Shown: positions 16,273 through 24,055, counted from the stretch's first letter. The stretch is DNA of 35,414 bases from Spirulinaceae cyanobacterium SM2_1_0 (GCA_012031265.1 JAAUTY010000050.1:1-35414), one strand, 5' to 3'. Numbers and translations: made by a program. Notes: generated by a model not told the origin, from the sequence alone.

Positions 16273-18285
16273 ATGTCTTTCTTCTTTCTACTGCAACTCG
16301 CGGTCTACCTCATTTCACTGCTGGCGCTCAGTCGTTGGAGCAATCAAGCACTCAGTCGTTGGCTGAAGCTAGATGGCCGCTATTTACCCGCTTGGAGTTG
16401 GGGCTGGGTTGTTTATTTTTTTATCTACCTAGTCGGCCGACAGTTCGGCCTATCAGTGGCGTGGGGACGGTCGCTCTACACCGCGATCGCCTTCAGCATC
16501 GCTGGCATTGCCTTACTACGGTGGGCTTGGCAGACCCGCCGCCATCGCAAACCCAGGTTACCCCCGCGCGATGAACTGCTCACTGTCCTACTGGTGGGTC
16601 TATTCGTCACGGGGGCGATCGCTGTCGGCCCCTATCTCGAGTTCCCCAGCGATCCAGTCGATTACTTCTATCGCATCCAAGCTTGGGAAAAAGCGCGTTG
16701 GCTCAACTATGGCGGCCTCGGTCAGTATGCGACATTTGCCAGTTTCAGCAATCACTGGCTCCTGAAACCTTCTGGGGTTGACCAGGGCGATCGCACTGCC
16801 GTGAACATCCTTTCTGCACTCTGGCAAGGACTATTATTTTGGGAATCTATTCGGCTCGCCAAAGTCCTGACTCATAGTTGGCGTTGGGGCTGGCTGGCTG
16901 GGGTTCTATCGCTGGGATACTTTGGCTATAACGCGATTAGTTTTTATCGCTACTCTACTTTTGCCGGTGCAATGCTGGCACAGATTGTTTATCTAGAAGC
17001 ATTGCTCGTCATCTTCGCAGTTTTCCTCACCGAGCGCTGGCGATACACTCTACTCCTGATCCCACTCCTCACCCTTGCCGCCGATTCCCATCTGCAAGCT
17101 GTGTTGTTTCAACTCAATGCCCTAGTCGGTTGCGCGACCCTCTCACTTCTCTTCCGCTATGGGACATTGACCCGTGCCTTTCGCCGTCGCTTAGTCGTGT
17201 TAGTGGGTCTGAGTCTGAGCCTGCCACTATGTCTACTTTGGCGACCGATCATGACCAAAAATCTCGATTTTGTCTATCGTGACCTGCACATTTTCAACCT
17301 TGCCTCAGCGATAGAACATGAGGTCTGGCTGAGTCGCTATACACCCTTGAGCGAGGTACTAGGACTAGTCGGTTGGTTGACGCTACTCGCAGCATTGCTG
17401 GTACTTTGCTATCGTCGCCCTGATCGCAAACTTGACCTGAGTGCGATGGTGGCGATTTGGCCGTTATTCGTGCTGCTCAATCCGCTGTTGGTGAGCGTTT
17501 TGATGCGGCTCTTGGCGGTGGAGTTGCTGCATCGGCTATTTTATGGCAGCCTGTATTGGATATTTCTAGTTGTCTGTTTGCAAGCCATTCTGCAAGACAG
17601 CCGCCAACTCCGACTGCGATGGGTTTTGCACCGTGAAAAACTTCCCATAAACCATCGGGGAGCAGTACAAATCGAGCGATTTTGGGTGCTGTTGATTGGT
17701 TTGGGTTTAGTTGGTTTATCCTGGCTACCGAGAAATCCATTTTATGGAAAATTTGCCCATGTCTGGCATCGAGTCAAGCCACAACTAGACGGCACTAATT
17801 TGCAGCCAGCGATTCGTTATTTGCGATCGCACGCCCCCAAAAATTGTGTCGATCCCTTCGCTGAATTCACCCCCCAATTACAGCCGATTCGGACTTATGT
17901 GCTCAGCGATCCCTACGTCAATACCTATTTGCTGAATACTGGCTACTTTCATACCACTACCAATCGGAATGGCGATCGCGGTGCCTATGAATCACCGCCC
18001 TTGGGGTTTACCGTTGCGTCAGTGCAGAACTTAACCTATCCCCAGTTTCGTGACCGCTTGCAGGAATTTCAAGTCTGCTATGTAGTTATTCATCGACCTC
18101 GAAAGTCGGTTGCGAGTTGGCTGGGGAAAACGAGTCGGCATTGGCCCGCTGACTATGCCAACAGCCAGCGAGTGTATGCCCCGAAATTACTGGCTTGGGT
18201 GCGGCGATCGCCCCAGGATTTTGAGCTGGTTTTCGAGCAAGATGGCATTCAAATTTTTCGATTCACCGGTTCACTCCGGGGTTAA
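16273..18285 (+). CDS. Large multi-pass membrane protein, GT-C-glycosyltransferase-like, of the polysaccharide cluster
   Basis: I do not recognise a named family for this 670-residue protein. It has about 12 hydrophobic segments between residue 5 and about 480, followed by a soluble C-terminal domain of about 190 residues (AIRYLRSHAPKNCVD onward). The first large extracytoplasmic loop, near residue 120, carries acidic residues in EFPSDPVDYFYR, comparable in place to the acidic motif of GT-C glycosyltransferases that use lipid-phosphate sugars. The late soluble domain also resembles that class. It starts 45 bases after the Wzt-type ATPase and is probably in the same operon, so it may modify or ligate the exported glycan (inference). 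Its end overlaps the convergent capD-like gene by 15 bases. Confidence 0.65.
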   Translation: MSFFFLLQLAVYLISLLALSRWSNQALSRWLKLDGRYLPAWSWGWVVYFFIYLVGRQFGLSVAWGRSLYTAIAFSIAGIALLRWAWQTRRHRKPRLPPRDELLTVLLVGLFVTGAIAVGPYLEFPSDPVDYFYRIQAWEKARWLNYGGLGQYATFASFSNHWLLKPSGVDQGDRTAVNILSALWQGLLFWESIRLAKVLTHSWRWGWLAGVLSLGYFGYNAISFYRYSTFAGAMLAQIVYLEALLVIFAVFLTERWRYTLLLIPLLTLAADSHLQAVLFQLNALVGCATLSLLFRYGTLTRAFRRRLVVLVGLSLSLPLCLLWRPIMTKNLDFVYRDLHIFNLASAIEHEVWLSRYTPLSEVLGLVGWLTLLAALLVLCYRRPDRKLDLSAMVAIWPLFVLLNPLLVSVLMRLLAVELLHRLFYGSLYWIFLVVCLQAILQDSRQLRLRWVLHREKLPINHRGAVQIERFWVLLIGLGLVGLSWLPRNPFYGKFAHVWHRVKPQLDGTNLQPAIRYLRSHAPKNCVDPFAEFTPQLQPIRTYVLSDPYVNTYLLNTGYFHTTTNRNGDRGAYESPPLGFTVASVQNLTYPQFRDRLQEFQVCYVVIHRPRKSVASWLGKTSRHWPADYANSQRVYAPKLLAWVRRSPQDFELVFEQDGIQIFRFTGSLRG

Positions 18286-20172
18286 ATCGGGGTTCACCTC
18301 AAACTGCCGCACGCAGTTCTGGGCGATCGCCCAAAGCTGCGTTGGCTCAGTCGCCTGGTCAATCGCAGCAGTCAGTTGCGCCAACGTCTGCTGAGACCAG
18401 TCGCGGCTTGGGGATAGGCTCTGCACTGCCAGAATTTGCGGATGGGTTGTGGGGATCGTCGTCTCGCTGGTGGCGATCAGTGCTTCGTGGAGTTTCTCGC
18501 CCGGTCGCAACCCCGTGACCGCGATCGGAATCTCAACTTCGGGATGGAAACCGGCGAGGTGGATCATCTGCTCCGCGAGGTCGTAGATATTGACCGGATC
18601 ACCCATGTCCAGAATTAAGGTTTGCCCCGATTCACCGACCGCCAAACTTTGAATCACCAATTGCGAGGCTTCCGGGGTGGTCATGAAGTAGCGACTAACG
18701 CGGCGATCGGTGACTGTGACTGGGCCACCCCGGGCGATCTGGTCTTTGAAAATGGGCACGACGCTGCCACGACTACCGAGGACATTACCGAAGCGGACGA
18801 CAAGGAAGCGGGTTGCACTGTCATCGGCATTGGCACGCACGAAAAGTTCGGCGAGGCGCTTGCTCAAACCCATAAAGTTGCAGGGATCAACGGCTTTGTC
18901 GGTAGAAATGGCGACGAAGGTGGTCACGCCGCATTGCGCGGCGAGTTGGGCGAGCTGGGCGGTGGCGATCGCATTGTTCTCCAGCGCTTCTGTAGGATTG
19001 CCCTCCATCAGCGGCACGTGTTTGTGAGCAGCGGCGTGAAAAATCAGTTCCGGCTGGTAGGTCGTGAAGAGGTGCTGCAAACGGAGTCGGTGGCGAATGT
19101 CGGCGATCAGCGGTGTGAGCGCCAGATCAGGAAAGCGGCGACGTAGCTCCTGATCGATATTGAAAATGCTGTTTTCGCCGCGACCGAGCAGCAACAATTG
19201 CCGGGGTTGTAGGGGCGCAAGCTGGCGGCAGATCTCGGCCCCGATCGTGCCGCCCGCACCGGTCACGAGCACGACGCGATCGCGCACCTGCGCCCGGGCG
19301 CTGGGCACGCCTCGGCTAAACGACCGCTCGAAGTCGAGGTGGATCTCGGCGCGGCCGAGAATGTCCTGGATCTGGATGTCGCGGACTTGGGGGGCGAGTG
19401 AGCGATCGCGCAGCAGCTCGGCTTGGCTAGGCAGTACCTTAAGCTTCAGGGGAGTTCCCCGCAGCAGATTCACCAGCTTGCGGATTTGGCTGGCGCGCGC
19501 CGAGGGCATACAGATAAAAACTTCATCGGCCTCGTGATGGTTGGCGATCGCCACACATTCACTAGTCTTGCCCAAAACCTTGATCCCCTCGACGCGGCGA
19601 CCGATCTTGGTTTGGTCATCGTCTACAAAACCAACAATTTCCAGGTTGAGTTGGCGATTTTGGCGAATCTCCTGCACCAGTTGCCCGCCCGCAATCCCCG
19701 CGCCGATGAGCAGCACCCGGCGGCGCTCCGACTGGGGCAACCGGTAGCTGTAGGCACTATACTTGCTGCGCCGCATCGACCAGCGGCGGGCATAGCGCAT
19801 GGCGACCATCTCCATGAGACAGAAGCTCCAGTCAAGGGCAACTACCCCGATGGGAACGCGCAAGGGCAGGGCGAGATCGGTCACCGCGAGCAGGAGCAAG
19901 GAATAGACGCTAACGGCGCAGACCACCATGATCGTGTCTTTGATGCCGAAGAGTCGCCAGATCTGTTGGTAGAGGCCAAAGCCAGACTGCACCAGCAGCC
20001 GACTGGGGATCGCCAGTAGCGGTAGCCAGAGCGCCATCGCTCGATATTCCGGCGGCAGTGACCCTTCAAAACGCAGCCAAAAGGCCAACGTGCCAGCTAG
20101 CCAGGCGATTGTGCCGTCGAGGATCAGGTGACCCAGACGGTAGACCGAGATTTTGGGCAAGAAGCGGCGCAT
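18271..20172 (-). CDS. FlaA1/CapD/PglF-type membrane UDP-N-acetylhexosamine 4,6-dehydratase (or epimerase)
   Basis: The 633-residue protein has four N-terminal transmembrane helices (to about residue 125). A first Rossmann segment with IGAGIAGG (156-163) follows, then a second, catalytic extended-SDR domain with GAGGTIG (305-311). In the active site the usual Tyr of the SDR YxxxK pair is Met: STDKAVDPCNFMGLSK, Met434 and Lys438. This substitution is the hallmark of the WbpM/FlaA1/PglF dehydratases. They convert UDP-GlcNAc to a 4-keto-6-deoxy sugar, the first step to bacillosamine, QuiNAc, FucNAc and similar sugars. The substrate is inferred from the family. It is on the same strand as the WecA-like gene, separated by a repeat-containing gap of about 350 bases. 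Confidence 0.9.
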   Translation of the reverse strand: MRRFLPKISVYRLGHLILDGTIAWLAGTLAFWLRFEGSLPPEYRAMALWLPLLAIPSRLLVQSGFGLYQQIWRLFGIKDTIMVVCAVSVYSLLLLAVTDLALPLRVPIGVVALDWSFCLMEMVAMRYARRWSMRRSKYSAYSYRLPQSERRRVLLIGAGIAGGQLVQEIRQNRQLNLEIVGFVDDDQTKIGRRVEGIKVLGKTSECVAIANHHEADEVFICMPSARASQIRKLVNLLRGTPLKLKVLPSQAELLRDRSLAPQVRDIQIQDILGRAEIHLDFERSFSRGVPSARAQVRDRVVLVTGAGGTIGAEICRQLAPLQPRQLLLLGRGENSIFNIDQELRRRFPDLALTPLIADIRHRLRLQHLFTTYQPELIFHAAAHKHVPLMEGNPTEALENNAIATAQLAQLAAQCGVTTFVAISTDKAVDPCNFMGLSKRLAELFVRANADDSATRFLVVRFGNVLGSRGSVVPIFKDQIARGGPVTVTDRRVSRYFMTTPEASQLVIQSLAVGESGQTLILDMGDPVNIYDLAEQMIHLAGFHPEVEIPIAVTGLRPGEKLHEALIATSETTIPTTHPQILAVQSLSPSRDWSQQTLAQLTAAIDQATEPTQLWAIAQNCVRQFEVNPDLTPE

Positions 20173-20212
20173 GAGCGGACAAAGGGTAGGTCAGAGGCTT
20201 TGAGCCGATGCG

Positions 20213-20317
20213 ATACCAAGTCCAAATTTTTTGCCCCAAGAATGAAATACGCGGTAGGAGAGGGTTTCAAAACCTCCCGATGTCGTAATTTTGGGGTTCA
20301 CGATACAGATTTGGTAT
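20213..20317 (+). repeat. Dispersed inverted-end repeat family, copy 1 (best preserved)
   Basis: This 105-bp element begins ATACCAAGTCCAAATT and ends CAGATTTGGTAT, so its termini form an inverted repeat (CCAAGTC at one end, CCAAATC at the other). TA lies just outside on both sides, as in elements that insert at TA and duplicate it. The interior has TTTTTTGCCCCA, then AATGAAATACGCGGTAGG, then a degenerate hairpin around AGAGGGTTT, then GGGGTTCACGATAC. Homologous copies are at 11196-11302 (reversed) and 26732-26785 (shortened). It looks like a non-autonomous miniature transposable element; no transposase is in the window. Confidence 0.7.
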
Positions 20318-20524
20318 GAGTGGGCGATCGCCCGTCATCCTGACGAGATTTCAGGCAATCCGGCTGCCTGAAGCAGGCTGAGATTACAATCTCAACATTG
20401 CACCACGCTTCCTAGTATCGGTCAACGCTGTAGCCCACGTAACGTTATAACCATTGCCATCGCTAGCAGAAAACCTACAATCCGCGGCATTTGGCAAGTA
20501 TTTTGCCGCATCCAGGCCCGAGGT
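20318..20524. repeat. Palindrome-rich spacer between capD-like and wecA-like genes
   Basis: A 12-bp HIP1-containing palindrome GGGCGATCGCCC lies near 20322-20333. GCCTG (20366-20370) pairs with CAGGC (20374-20378). TGAGATT (20379-20385) pairs perfectly with AATCTCA (20388-20394). GCGGCA (20484-20489) pairs with TGCCGC (20504-20509), with an inner GGCAA/TTGCC pair, 16 bases downstream of the minus-strand wecA-like stop. The last could be a weak terminator, but no T-run follows. No gene was seen. Confidence 0.45.
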
Positions 20525-21457
20525 TTAGAGTGCTGCAACCGCGTAGCGACGCGCCACCAAAATCGCCAGTTGGCAACTCAATGCCGTTAGCATCATATAA
20601 AGTGTGGCAACCTTAGCGTGCGACCAACCCGACTGTTGCAGTCGTTGGTAAAGATGCGTGCGATGCGCCTGAAAAATATTTTCCCGTGCTAGCAGGCGGC
20701 GAGTCAGGGTAAAAACGGCATCACCAATCAGCGGCAGCGTTGTCAGGGCGGCGCTCCCGGCCGTCACGAGCGTATCGGCATTGAGGATCGCGATCGCCAC
20801 ACTCGCGCCCAAGATTGTACTCCCGGCATCACCCATAAAAATCTTGGCGGGTGACCAGTTCCAGTAGAGGAAACCGGCTAAGGCCGCCGCCAGCAACCAC
20901 CAAAGCGGCTGATTCAGCAGCAGGGCAAAGCAGGCGAGCTGGATGGCGGTGCTACTGGCGACGAGACCATCGAGGCCGTCCATGAAGTTGTAGAAGTTGA
21001 TCGCGGCGGTGATCGCGATCGCCGTCAGCCCAATCATCGTGACCCGAGCCACAGGCAGTAAGGTTTCTGTGCCAGGGAGCGGGCCGAAGCTGGCGATCGC
21101 CAAGGCTGCCGCCCCCAGTTGCACACCATAGCGCCGGCGCGCGGGCAGGCCATCGCGGTCATCCAGGTAGCCCGCGATCGCTAGCGGCAACAGTGGCAAA
21201 ACTAAGCGCCAGGGGTGAGGCTGGAGTTGCGCCGGGGGCAAGAGCGTCGGCGCGACCTGGCTGATGATCAACGCAGCGCCAGCGGTCAGGCCAAAGGCGA
21301 CCAGGAAACCCAGGCCGCCCCCACGCGGCGTCGGCTGCTGGTGAGAGCTGCGTTCGTTGGGGATGTCGAGGAGTTGCGCGCTCAGCCAGGTTTTGACCAG
21401 GCCGACCAACAGCAGGCTGAGCAGGAAGCTGGCGATCACCAGTAGCAGCCAAATCAA
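20525..21457 (-). CDS. WecA/MraY-family undecaprenyl-phosphate sugar-1-phosphate transferase
   Basis: This 310-residue polytopic enzyme of glycosyltransferase family 4 starts lipid-linked glycan assembly by moving a HexNAc-1-phosphate from UDP-HexNAc to undecaprenyl phosphate at the plasma membrane. Family motifs are intact: PNERSSH and PRGGG early, the YLDDRDG acidic pair, NFYNFMDGLDG, AKIFMGDAGS and the late HRTHLYQRL motif. These are diagnostic of WecA/WbpL-like rather than peptidoglycan MraY proteins. The start appears to be TTG at 21457, supported by a GGGAGG ribosome binding site (complement of 21468-21473) ten bases upstream; no ATG fits. Together with the CapD-like and ABC exporter genes it defines a surface-polysaccharide region. 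Confidence 0.9.
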   Translation of the reverse strand: MIWLLLVIASFLLSLLLVGLVKTWLSAQLLDIPNERSSHQQPTPRGGGLGFLVAFGLTAGAALIISQVAPTLLPPAQLQPHPWRLVLPLLPLAIAGYLDDRDGLPARRRYGVQLGAAALAIASFGPLPGTETLLPVARVTMIGLTAIAITAAINFYNFMDGLDGLVASSTAIQLACFALLLNQPLWWLLAAALAGFLYWNWSPAKIFMGDAGSTILGASVAIAILNADTLVTAGSAALTTLPLIGDAVFTLTRRLLARENIFQAHRTHLYQRLQQSGWSHAKVATLYMMLTALSCQLAILVARRYAVAAL

Positions 21458-21539
21458 AATCGAACAGCCTCCCGGGTCAGGCAGTGCAGACTCCTCCAGA
21501 ATAAGGGCGGAGGGGTATCGCGCTCAGCCAATTGGCCGA

Positions 21540-21650
21540 CTAGTACAGGACGGCGGCAATAAGATGCCCATTCAAAACCCCCAGAATTCCCGGATTGCAG
21601 GCACTCAGAACTCAAAATTTAGAACTCAAAACTCCGCGTAGCGTTACTAG
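21540..21650 (-). repeat. CTAG-bounded dispersed repeat, copy 2 (reverse orientation)
   Basis: This is the second copy (111 bp) of the repeat at 10006-10109, in reverse orientation and again bounded by CTAG on both sides. Read on the minus strand it starts with the TAG stop of flv1, then AACGCTACGCGGAGTTTTGAG, an imperfect heptamer series (TTTTGAG, TTCTAAA, TTTTGAG, TTCTGAG), GGGAATTC, TTTTGAATGGGC and GCCGCCGTCC. It lies between flv1 and the WecA-like gene. Confidence 0.7.
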
Positions 21651-23368
21651 TAGTGGCTGCCGGAGGTGCGGTGGTGAACGGCGGTTGCGGCGCTTTCGTT
21701 GAGGACTTTGCCACTCTCAGCGATCGCGTAGACCAACCAATGGTCACCGCACTCCATGCGTTTTTCCGCGCGGCATTCGAGATAGGCGAGCGCCTCATCG
21801 AGAATGACGCTGCCATTCGCGGCCGGATGGATCGCAATCCCCGCAAAGCGATCTTGACCCGGATCGTAGTTCTTCATGAAATGGCGGCGCAGTTGTTTGC
21901 CCTCAGTGAGAATGTTGAGGACGAAGCGATCGCCGGGATACAGCAACGACTCAATCGCCCGCTCCTTGGCGACCGCAACGGTAAATCCGGGCGGATTAAA
22001 GGTCGCCTGCGAGACCCAGGAAGCCAGCATCGCCCCTTCTAGCTCACCCTTCTGCGCGGTCACCACACAGAGCGAGCCGACCACGCGACCGACCGCCTGC
22101 TCAATGCGCGCCGACTGCGTTTCGTTGACCGAAGCCTTAGGCTTCAGCTTTTTCTGCTGGCGCTTGAGTCGTTGCGCGAAGTCGGTTCCTGCCTCTTCGC
22201 AATATTTCAACACCGCATCCGTGGGCTTAAATTTAACGCGGATCGGCTCGAAGCCGGAGCGATAACCGGCATCACGCAACTTCGTCGCCAGCATATCAAT
22301 AGCCTCGCCACTCCAGCCGTAGGAACCGAAGACCCCGGTGAGTTGTGTCTTGTCAGCGGCTGCGAGCACGACGCCCAGGGCCGTCTGCATCTGCGTCGGC
22401 GCGTGCCCACCCAGCGTTGGCGACCCAAGGATGAACCCGGCTGACTGCTGCACAGTAGCGCGGATCTCTTCCGGTTCTACCGACTCGCAGTTGATCGCAG
22501 TCACCGCCACACCGGCCTTGGTGATGCCCCGGGCGATCGCCTGGGCAACGGTCGCGGTATTGCCATAAGCCGAGGCATAGATCACAGCTACCCGACTCGC
22601 ACGGGCTTTCTGCTGCTGTATCCAATCGCGATAAGCGCCGGTCAGCGCCTGCAAACCATAGCGCACCAACGGCCCGTGCCCAGTTGCATAGAGCGTCGCT
22701 GGCTTGGTCGCCAATCGTTCCAAGGCGGTTTCCACCTGGGTAGTCGGAGCCATCAAACAATCGAAATAGTAGCGGCGGTCTTCTTGATAAATCGCCCAAC
22801 CTTCATCAAAAATCTGGTCACCGCAGACGTGCGCACCAAACAGTTTATCGGTGTAGAGGATCTGCGTTTTTGGGTCGTAGGTACAGAGGCGATCGGGCCA
22901 GCGGGGGCTGGGGGTAGGGACAAATTCCAGAACATGGCCCTGACCAAGATCGAGGGTGTCACCGCCTTTGACTACTTGGATTTTTAATTCTTCTTCAGCA
23001 AGAATTTTTCGCAGGGAAATGGCAGCCGGATTGGAGCAAATGAAGGTGATTTGGGGGGCGATCGCCAACAAAGCCTTCAGGGTCACACCGCGATTGGGAT
23101 TGACGTGCCCCAAAATAATGTAGTCGAGCGTCTGAAGATCAGTGCGAGCTTGCAGAGCGGTCAGAAAGCTCTCCGTAAACGACTCCCCAGGCGGATCGAT
23201 AAGCGCAAATTGCTCAGCTTGGATCAGGTAAGAATTCGCCGTGGTTCCCCGTTGGAGGGCATATTCAATTTCAAACTTGAGACGCTCCCAAGTGCGCGAT
23301 CGCAACACCGTTGTCGCCTCCGCAATCGGCAGCACTTGCACATCACGCGGTTTCGTTTTAGCAACCAT
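21647..23368 (-). CDS. flv1: A-type flavodiiron protein Flv1
   Basis: The 573-residue protein has the cyanobacterial flavodiiron layout: metallo-beta-lactamase-like domain (about 30-250), flavodoxin-like domain (about 260-400, VAVIYASAYGNTATVAQ) and C-terminal flavin-reductase domain (about 425-573). With Flv3 it reduces O2 to water using photosystem I electrons, protecting cells in fluctuating light. It is identified as Flv1 by the non-canonical diiron site: GHVNPNRG replaces HxExDH (Asn90, Asn92, Arg93), Arg156 replaces a His, and Lys175 an Asp. Degenerate sites of this kind are normal in Flv1. Tandem ATGs occur at 23371 and 23368; the second lies 7 bases after AGGAG. The neighbouring flv3 upstream supports the Flv1/Flv3 pair rather than Flv2/Flv4. 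Confidence 0.93.
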   Translation of the reverse strand: MVAKTKPRDVQVLPIAEATTVLRSRTWERLKFEIEYALQRGTTANSYLIQAEQFALIDPPGESFTESFLTALQARTDLQTLDYIILGHVNPNRGVTLKALLAIAPQITFICSNPAAISLRKILAEEELKIQVVKGGDTLDLGQGHVLEFVPTPSPRWPDRLCTYDPKTQILYTDKLFGAHVCGDQIFDEGWAIYQEDRRYYFDCLMAPTTQVETALERLATKPATLYATGHGPLVRYGLQALTGAYRDWIQQQKARASRVAVIYASAYGNTATVAQAIARGITKAGVAVTAINCESVEPEEIRATVQQSAGFILGSPTLGGHAPTQMQTALGVVLAAADKTQLTGVFGSYGWSGEAIDMLATKLRDAGYRSGFEPIRVKFKPTDAVLKYCEEAGTDFAQRLKRQQKKLKPKASVNETQSARIEQAVGRVVGSLCVVTAQKGELEGAMLASWVSQATFNPPGFTVAVAKERAIESLLYPGDRFVLNILTEGKQLRRHFMKNYDPGQDRFAGIAIHPAANGSVILDEALAYLECRAEKRMECGDHWLVYAIAESGKVLNESAATAVHHRTSGSHY

Positions 23369-23423
23369 CATCAAACTCCTGATGTTGGATATGGTTAATC
23401 GTCACCAAGACTTGTTTTTCCAT
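23358..23423 (-). CDS. Short upstream reading frame overlapping the flv1 start (21 codons)
   Basis: On the minus strand, GGAGG is followed nine bases later by ATG (23423) and 21 sense codons (starting MEKQVLV), ending in TAA at 23360-23358. The frame differs from flv1, and the last codons lie inside the first codons of flv1, so its stop falls about 10 bases past the flv1 start. The flv1 ribosome binding site lies within it. The arrangement would suit translational coupling. It could also be chance; no homologue is known to me. Confidence 0.35.
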   Translation of the reverse strand: MEKQVLVTINHIQHQEFDDGC

Positions 23424-23458
23424 AACCGAGAACCTCCAGTAGATTTCGACTCAAGATT

Positions 23459-23812
23459 TCAGTGCTCGCTATTCTGCCGCTCTTCCTGAACCAATTCGGC
23501 AATCAAAAACTGCACAACAGCAAGCTTCTCAGTGCGAGGAAGATACCTTAGCTGTGCTAGCAATTTCTGGAAATCCAAAGCTTCGGGTGCTGAAGGTAGA
23601 ACCTGATGCATATTGAAGCCATGCTCAGTCAGCAAATTTGCGAACCAAGCAAAATCATCCAGCGATTGTGGTGGTGGGTAAGAGGGCTTATTTGACTCTG
23701 CGGTGATCCGATCCACATAAGTGTGGAAGGCTTCCGAATCATCACGATGAGTCAGTACATAGGCCCGTAGCGCTTGACGATCCATCGTGGAAAAATCAGG
23801 CTGGTTTGTCAT
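23459..23812 (-). CDS. DUF6887-like small protein between flv3 and flv1
   Basis: The 117-residue soluble protein begins with the pattern of a common cyanobacterial small-protein family that I recall as DUF6887: NQPDFSTMDRQALRAYVLTH followed by RDDSEAF and a Tyr-Val-Asp-Arg segment. Its C-terminal third (LRYLPRTEKLAVVQFLIAEL) resembles short helical segments of cyanobacterial antitoxin-like proteins. Its start overlaps the stop of the preceding small gene as ATGA, so the two are translationally coupled. Such pairs are widespread, often multi-copy, and are of unknown function; a toxin-antitoxin-like role is only a guess. Its place inside the flv3-flv1 pair, on the same strand, is unusual. It takes the place held by other genes (for example sll0218 in the flv4-flv2 operon of Synechocystis) but resembles none of them. 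Confidence 0.7.
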   Translation of the reverse strand: MTNQPDFSTMDRQALRAYVLTHRDDSEAFHTYVDRITAESNKPSYPPPQSLDDFAWFANLLTEHGFNMHQVLPSAPEALDFQKLLAQLRYLPRTEKLAVVQFLIAELVQEERQNSEH

Positions 23813-23982
23813 AGGAATGACCAGTCACCACTGGGAGGAATCGAAACTTGGATGTCTTCACCAGCCAACACATAAATACTACTGGTTCTTTCGTCAAGTC
23901 TAACTAAGTTGATGGGCACAAAAAGTTGGCTCAACCAACAACTCAGGATGAAGTAGACTCGCATTTGGTCGTCTGTTGGCAA
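23809..23982 (-). CDS. DUF6888-like small protein (57 aa), coupled to the DUF6887-like gene
   Basis: This gene is short but well supported. On the minus strand the frame reads MPTDDQ from a TTG start at 23982, then LFVPINLVRLDERTSS, IYVLAGEDIQVSIPPSGDWS, then F, L and a stop. The ending IYVLAGEDI...PPSGDW is the hallmark of a small cyanobacterial family I recall as DUF6888, normally found directly before a DUF6887 gene. Its TGA stop overlaps the next gene's ATG (ATGA). The frame is closed by a stop four codons upstream, so the start must be the TTG or the in-frame ATG six codons later. Function unknown. It begins 73 bases after flv3. Confidence 0.65.
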   Translation of the reverse strand: MPTDDQMRVYFILSCWLSQLFVPINLVRLDERTSSIYVLAGEDIQVSIPPSGDWSFL

Positions 23983-24002
23983 AATCGGTGCTCACAGGGA
24001 TC

Positions 24003-24041
24003 GGCTCTACCTGATCTAGCCTACATGGCTTGGGTAGAGCC
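24003..24041 (-). terminator. Strong hairpin just after flv3
   Basis: GGCTCTACC (24003-24011) pairs perfectly with GGTAGAGCC (24033-24041). An inner stem AGCC (24018-24021) with GGCT (24027-24030) encloses a TACAT loop. It lies 14 bases after the flv3 stop on the minus strand. No T-run follows, so it may stabilise the flv3 message end or attenuate read-through into the small genes and flv1 rather than being a classical terminator. Confidence 0.5.
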
Positions 24042-24055
24042 ATCACCTCAGCCGC

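Noticed and set aside
20128-20319. Small plus-strand gene ending in a MKYAVGEGFK-like peptide
   Set aside because: It is read through the repeat copy at 20213-20317 and overlaps the start of the dehydratase gene on the other strand.
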